DNA of 64,000 bases from Colwellia psychrerythraea 34H. Its GTDB lineage: Bacteria > Pseudomonadota > Gammaproteobacteria > Enterobacterales > Alteromonadaceae. The position numbers and the translations under genes are program-made. Within the stretch, counting starts at the first letter, position 1. Each line of letters starts with the position of its first letter. Positions 63,180 to 64,000 of this stretch are shown here, piece after piece. The stretch covers positions 3,286,001 to 3,350,000 of the forward strand of contig NC_003910.7 of NCBI RefSeq assembly GCF_000012325.1, in the 5' to 3' direction. The notes under the pieces were generated by a model. That model searched no databases. It was not told where the DNA came from and worked only from the letters and a program-made list of their open reading frames with translations.

Positions 63180-64000
63180 TTAACCAGCTGCAATTCTTGC
63201 TTCAACGACAACTAAAGCTTGTTCAATTCTTTCTATTACTTTGCTTTGGTCTAACAAAGCTAAGGTAATATCAAGTGATGGTGAGTTACCGCCACCTGTT
63301 GCCGCAACACGTAATGGCATACCAACTTTACCCATACCCAGCTCTAATTCTACTGCTGTATCGTTAATTGCTGCGTGAATAGGCTCTGGTGACCAATCAG
63401 TTAATGCTGCTAGCTTTTCTTTAACTAATATCATTGGCTCTTTAACAACTGGACGTAAATGTTTTTTAACCGCTTTTGCATCAAGTTCAGTGAAATCTTC
63501 ATAGAAATAACGAGAAATATCAGCCATTTCTTTAAGGGTTTTTACACGATCAGCCTGAATTCTAACAACATCAGCTAAAGCAGGACCATTCTCGGTATTA
63601 ATGCCTTGATCAGCCATATGCCATGCAAGATGCTCAGCTACGTAAGCTGGATCCATCGTTTTCATATAATGCTGATTTACCCAAATTAATTTATCGGTAT
63701 TAAAACCAGACGGAGCACGATTACAATCCTTTAAATCAAATAATTCAATCATTTCTTCACGAGAAAAAATTTCTTGATCGCCATGTGACCAACCTAAACG
63801 TACTAAATAGTTTAGAAGTGCTTCAGGTAAAAAACCATCATCTCGATACTGCATAACACCAACGGCGCCATGGCGTTTAGATAAACGCTTACCATCATCA
63901 CCTAAAATCATTGGGATATGTGCGTACTGAGGTACATCTGCACCTAATGCTCTAAGAATGTTGATTTGTTTAGGGGTATTACTAACATGATCATCTCCAC
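63180..64000 (-). CDS. gltX: Glutamyl-tRNA synthetase (5' end cut by window)
   Basis: The visible C-terminal part of GltX starts at the right edge within [17 protein letters not shown], continues through [20 protein letters not shown] (the KMSKS-type loop KLSKR) and [20 protein letters not shown], and ends RIAAG. It charges tRNA-Glu with glutamate. The frame stays open to base 64000, so the ATG at 63911 is internal, not the start. About 273 residues are visible. Confidence 0.95.
   Translation of the reverse strand, partial: GDDHVSNTPKQINILRALGADVPQYAHIPMILGDDGKRLSKRHGAVGVMQYRDDGFLPEALLNYLVRLGWSHGDQEIFSREEMIELFDLKDCNRAPSGFNTDKLIWVNQHYMKTMDPAYVAEHLAWHMADQGINTENGPALADVVRIQADRVKTLKEMADISRYFYEDFTELDAKAVKKHLRPVVKEPMILVKEKLAALTDWSPEPIHAAINDTAVELELGMGKVGMPLRVAATGGGNSPSLDITLALLDQSKVIERIEQALVVVEARIAAG

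Overview
This window is a chromosomal segment of an AT-rich, marine-type gammaproteobacterium. The conserved gene neighbourhoods are those of Alteromonadales: fadIJ, yfbV/ackA-pta, yffB-dapE, bamC/gcvR/bcp, perM/bepA/yfgD, hda-DUF2066/purMN and a DEAD helicase next to gltX. Protein style, low GC, frequent GTG/TTG starts and abundant small inverted-repeat elements fit Colwellia or a close relative. The genus is my inference from recognition, not a computed result.

Layout. 1-3.3 kb: fadJ (cut by the window edge) and fadI, with a FadR-like operator upstream. 3.9-11.5 kb: a six-gene MoxR/DUF58/DUF4381/BatA/BatB-TPR/BatD operon, in which the BatA gene and the end of the BatB gene each carry a single-base frameshift. 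11.7-12.9 kb: an ECF sigma factor and a DUF3379 partner. 13-21.9 kb: an S9 peptidase lipoprotein, YchJ, an unknown protein, an RstAB-like two-component pair split by a repeat element, xthA, rlmA and yfbV. 22-31.5 kb: ackA-pta, yffB-like gene, dapE, M15 peptidase, DUF2897 protein, bamC, gcvR and bcp; dapA is absent from its usual place beside bamC. 31.7-43.8 kb: perM, TusA-like gene, bepA, yfgD-like gene, DUF2069, a HEXXH lipoprotein, hda, DUF2066, purM, purN and DUF3108. 44.7-54.4 kb: a LexA-box-controlled sulA-like gene, DUF885, ygiQ-type radical SAM, ybiT, rlmJ and an FMN glutamate-synthase-family protein. 61.8-64 kb: a DEAD-box helicase and gltX (cut by the window edge).

The most interesting region is 54.8-61.5 kb. 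It encodes an outer-membrane beta-barrel with an N-terminal coiled coil (FapF-like), and a convergent operon of four exported proteins: a 543-residue protein built largely of Ser-Asp-Asn triplets, a 119-residue protein sharing its C-terminal Q-N-x-G-N-N motif, a C39-type cysteine peptidase (FapD-like) and a 163-residue RGGF protein. A divergent OmpR-type regulator with a receiver-like N-terminus lies upstream. Together these look like a divergent functional-amyloid (Fap-type) export system whose major fibre candidate is an extremely acidic, repetitive protein.

The window also holds at least three kinds of about 270-315 bp elements with ~33 bp terminal inverted repeats (non-autonomous, MITE-like). 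They share internal modules with one another, which suggests mosaic evolution. No rRNA, tRNA, CRISPR array or prophage was recognised.
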